A DNA stretch of 13,658 nucleotides from Deltaproteobacteria bacterium (GTDB taxonomy: Bacteria; Desulfobacterota; DSM-4660; Desulfatiglandales; HGW-15), in NCBI GenBank assembly GCA_019308985.1, contig JAFDHB010000093.1:1-13658 (forward strand), read 5' to 3'. This document shows, one piece after another, positions 12,704 through 13,658 of this stretch (within the stretch, counting starts at the first letter, position 1; each line of letters starts with the position of its first letter). A model generated the notes under the pieces. It saw nothing but the letters and a program-made list of their open reading frames with translations, was not told the DNA's origin and searched no databases. The position numbers and the translations under genes are program-made.

Positions 12704-13658
12704 ATGAAAATAAAGAAGATTTCCATGATGGGTTTCAAGTCCTTTATGGACAGGCTGGAGATTTCTCTCCCCATGGGCATAAGCGCAATAGTCGGTCCTA
12801 ACGGTTGCGGCAAGAGCAACATGGTGGATGCGGTCAGATGGGCCATGGGCGAGCAGAGCGCCAAGTCCTTGCGAGGCCGCAGCATGGAAGATGTGATATT
12901 CAATGGTGCGGACAAATACAAGCCCATGGGTATGGCCGAGGTATCCCTGGTATTTGAGAACGGTGACGGTTCCTTTCCGAAGCAATTCGCAAATTACAGT
13001 GAGCTTTGTATTACCAGGCGGCTTTACAGGTCCGGTGAGAGCGAATATCTCATCAACAACGTTCCCTGTAGGCTCAAGGACATCCAGGAGATATTCATGG
13101 ACACGGGCCTGGGCAACAGGGCTTATTCCATTATCAGTCAGGGGATGATCGGTTCAATAGTAGAGCAGAAACCCGAAGAAACCAGGGCCATGCTGGAAGA
13201 GGCCGCGGGAATAACCAAGTACAAGAAGAAGGTCGAGGAATCCAGGAGGAAAATAGAGCTCACAAAAGGGAACCTCGTCCGGGTAGAGGACATACTGGGG
13301 GAGATCGAGAGGCAGATGAGATCCCTTAAGTACCAGGCCTCAAAGGCAAGGCGTTTCAAGAAGCTCAGCCAGGAGATCCACAGGCTTGAACTGGTGCTCA
13401 ATGCAAACACCTACAAGGAACTGAAGGATGAGTCTGTTTCAAGAGAGAGATCCACCCAGGAGCTGGTACAGGAAGAAGTATCCAAGTCCACGGAATTCTC
13501 AAGGATTCAGGCAAGGATCCAATCCATGGGCCTGGAGTTGGAAGAAAAGGACCATGAGATATCCCGGTTGCGGGAAGCCTATCTGAAAGTAAAGGAAAAG
13601 GTCAACAAGATGGAATCCCTCCTGGACACTATGGAGGGAGAGAAAAGGATGCAGACAG
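12704..13658 (+). CDS. smc: Chromosome segregation SMC ATPase (partial, 5' part)
   Basis: The open frame runs from ATG 12704 to the right edge (318 codons, no stop), covering the N-terminal head and the start of the coiled coil of a protein that is usually about 1150-1200 residues. SMC with ScpA/ScpB forms the condensin that organises and segregates the chromosome. Walker A is GPNGCGKSN (31-39). Then come DAVRWAMGEQSAKSLRG and MEDVIFNGAD (the conserved LRGxxMEDVIFxG stretch) and YSIISQGMIG with EEAAGITKYKKK (about 165-176), the SMC Q-rich/hinge-proximal head signatures. Heptad-rich, charged sequence follows from about 175 on. GGGG (12694-12697) lies 6 nt upstream of the ATG. It is transcribed divergently from the LysM operon. 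Confidence 0.95.
   Translation, partial: MKIKKISMMGFKSFMDRLEISLPMGISAIVGPNGCGKSNMVDAVRWAMGEQSAKSLRGRSMEDVIFNGADKYKPMGMAEVSLVFENGDGSFPKQFANYSELCITRRLYRSGESEYLINNVPCRLKDIQEIFMDTGLGNRAYSIISQGMIGSIVEQKPEETRAMLEEAAGITKYKKKVEESRRKIELTKGNLVRVEDILGEIERQMRSLKYQASKARRFKKLSQEIHRLELVLNANTYKELKDESVSRERSTQELVQEEVSKSTEFSRIQARIQSMGLELEEKDHEISRLREAYLKVKEKVNKMESLLDTMEGEKRMQT

Overview
The window looks like chromosomal DNA from a strictly anaerobic, sulfur- and metal-handling bacterium, most likely a deltaproteobacterium in the broad sense (Desulfobacterota). The pointers are an octaheme tetrathionate-reductase-type cytochrome c paired with a b-type cytochrome, a LarE sulfur transferase, a TPR-carrying YcaO protein, a winged-helix protein with two [4Fe-4S] ferredoxin motifs, a B12-type radical SAM enzyme of the RiPP-maturation family, and sigma-54 regulatory elements. 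This is inferred from gene families only; there is no rRNA or other phylogenetic marker except the start of smc. No tRNA, rRNA, CRISPR array or insertion sequence was seen.

Layout. (1) 1-2485, minus strand: larE followed after 36 bp by a YcaO-TPR gene that runs off the left edge. Together they form a possible ATP-dependent sulfur-insertion pair. (2) 2585-3167: an AT-rich regulatory block. It holds the C-terminal remnant of a sigma-54 activator (ATPase tail plus Fis-type helix-turn-helix), a near-perfect 20-bp palindrome, an A/T tract, and an excellent sigma-54 promoter (GG-N10-GC). (3) 3168-4821, plus strand: a three-heme, internally shortened OTR-family cytochrome c overlapping a four-helix cytochrome b, closed by a hairpin shared with the convergent gene. 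(4) 4881-5816, minus: an ADP-ribosylglycohydrolase. (5) 6193-6530, plus: an HU-type DNA-binding protein with a textbook intrinsic terminator. (6) 6679-8778, plus: a membrane-anchored gluzincin (MA-type) peptidase preceded by a GC-rich palindromic repeat, then a winged-helix/Fe-S protein with its own candidate promoter. (7) 8868-12487, minus: a two-gene operon with a 4-base overlap, in which an exported double-LysM protein is followed by a cobalamin-type radical SAM enzyme. (8) 12704-end, plus: the N-terminal third of SMC, transcribed divergently from the LysM operon out of an AT-rich promoter region.

How the parts may work together. The c-type/b-type cytochrome pair is a plausible quinol-to-periplasm (or reverse) electron-transfer module under sigma-54 control, but both the cytochrome and the adjacent activator look shortened relative to their families. 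The locus is therefore either a decayed respiratory gene set or a minimal variant. The two most interesting enzyme contexts are YcaO+LarE (possible thioamidation with an unusual sulfur source) and the RiPP-family radical SAM enzyme with a stretched cysteine motif, encoded with a LysM protein and no visible precursor peptide. HU and SMC are housekeeping genes, so the window is mainly core chromosome with accessory respiratory and modification functions.
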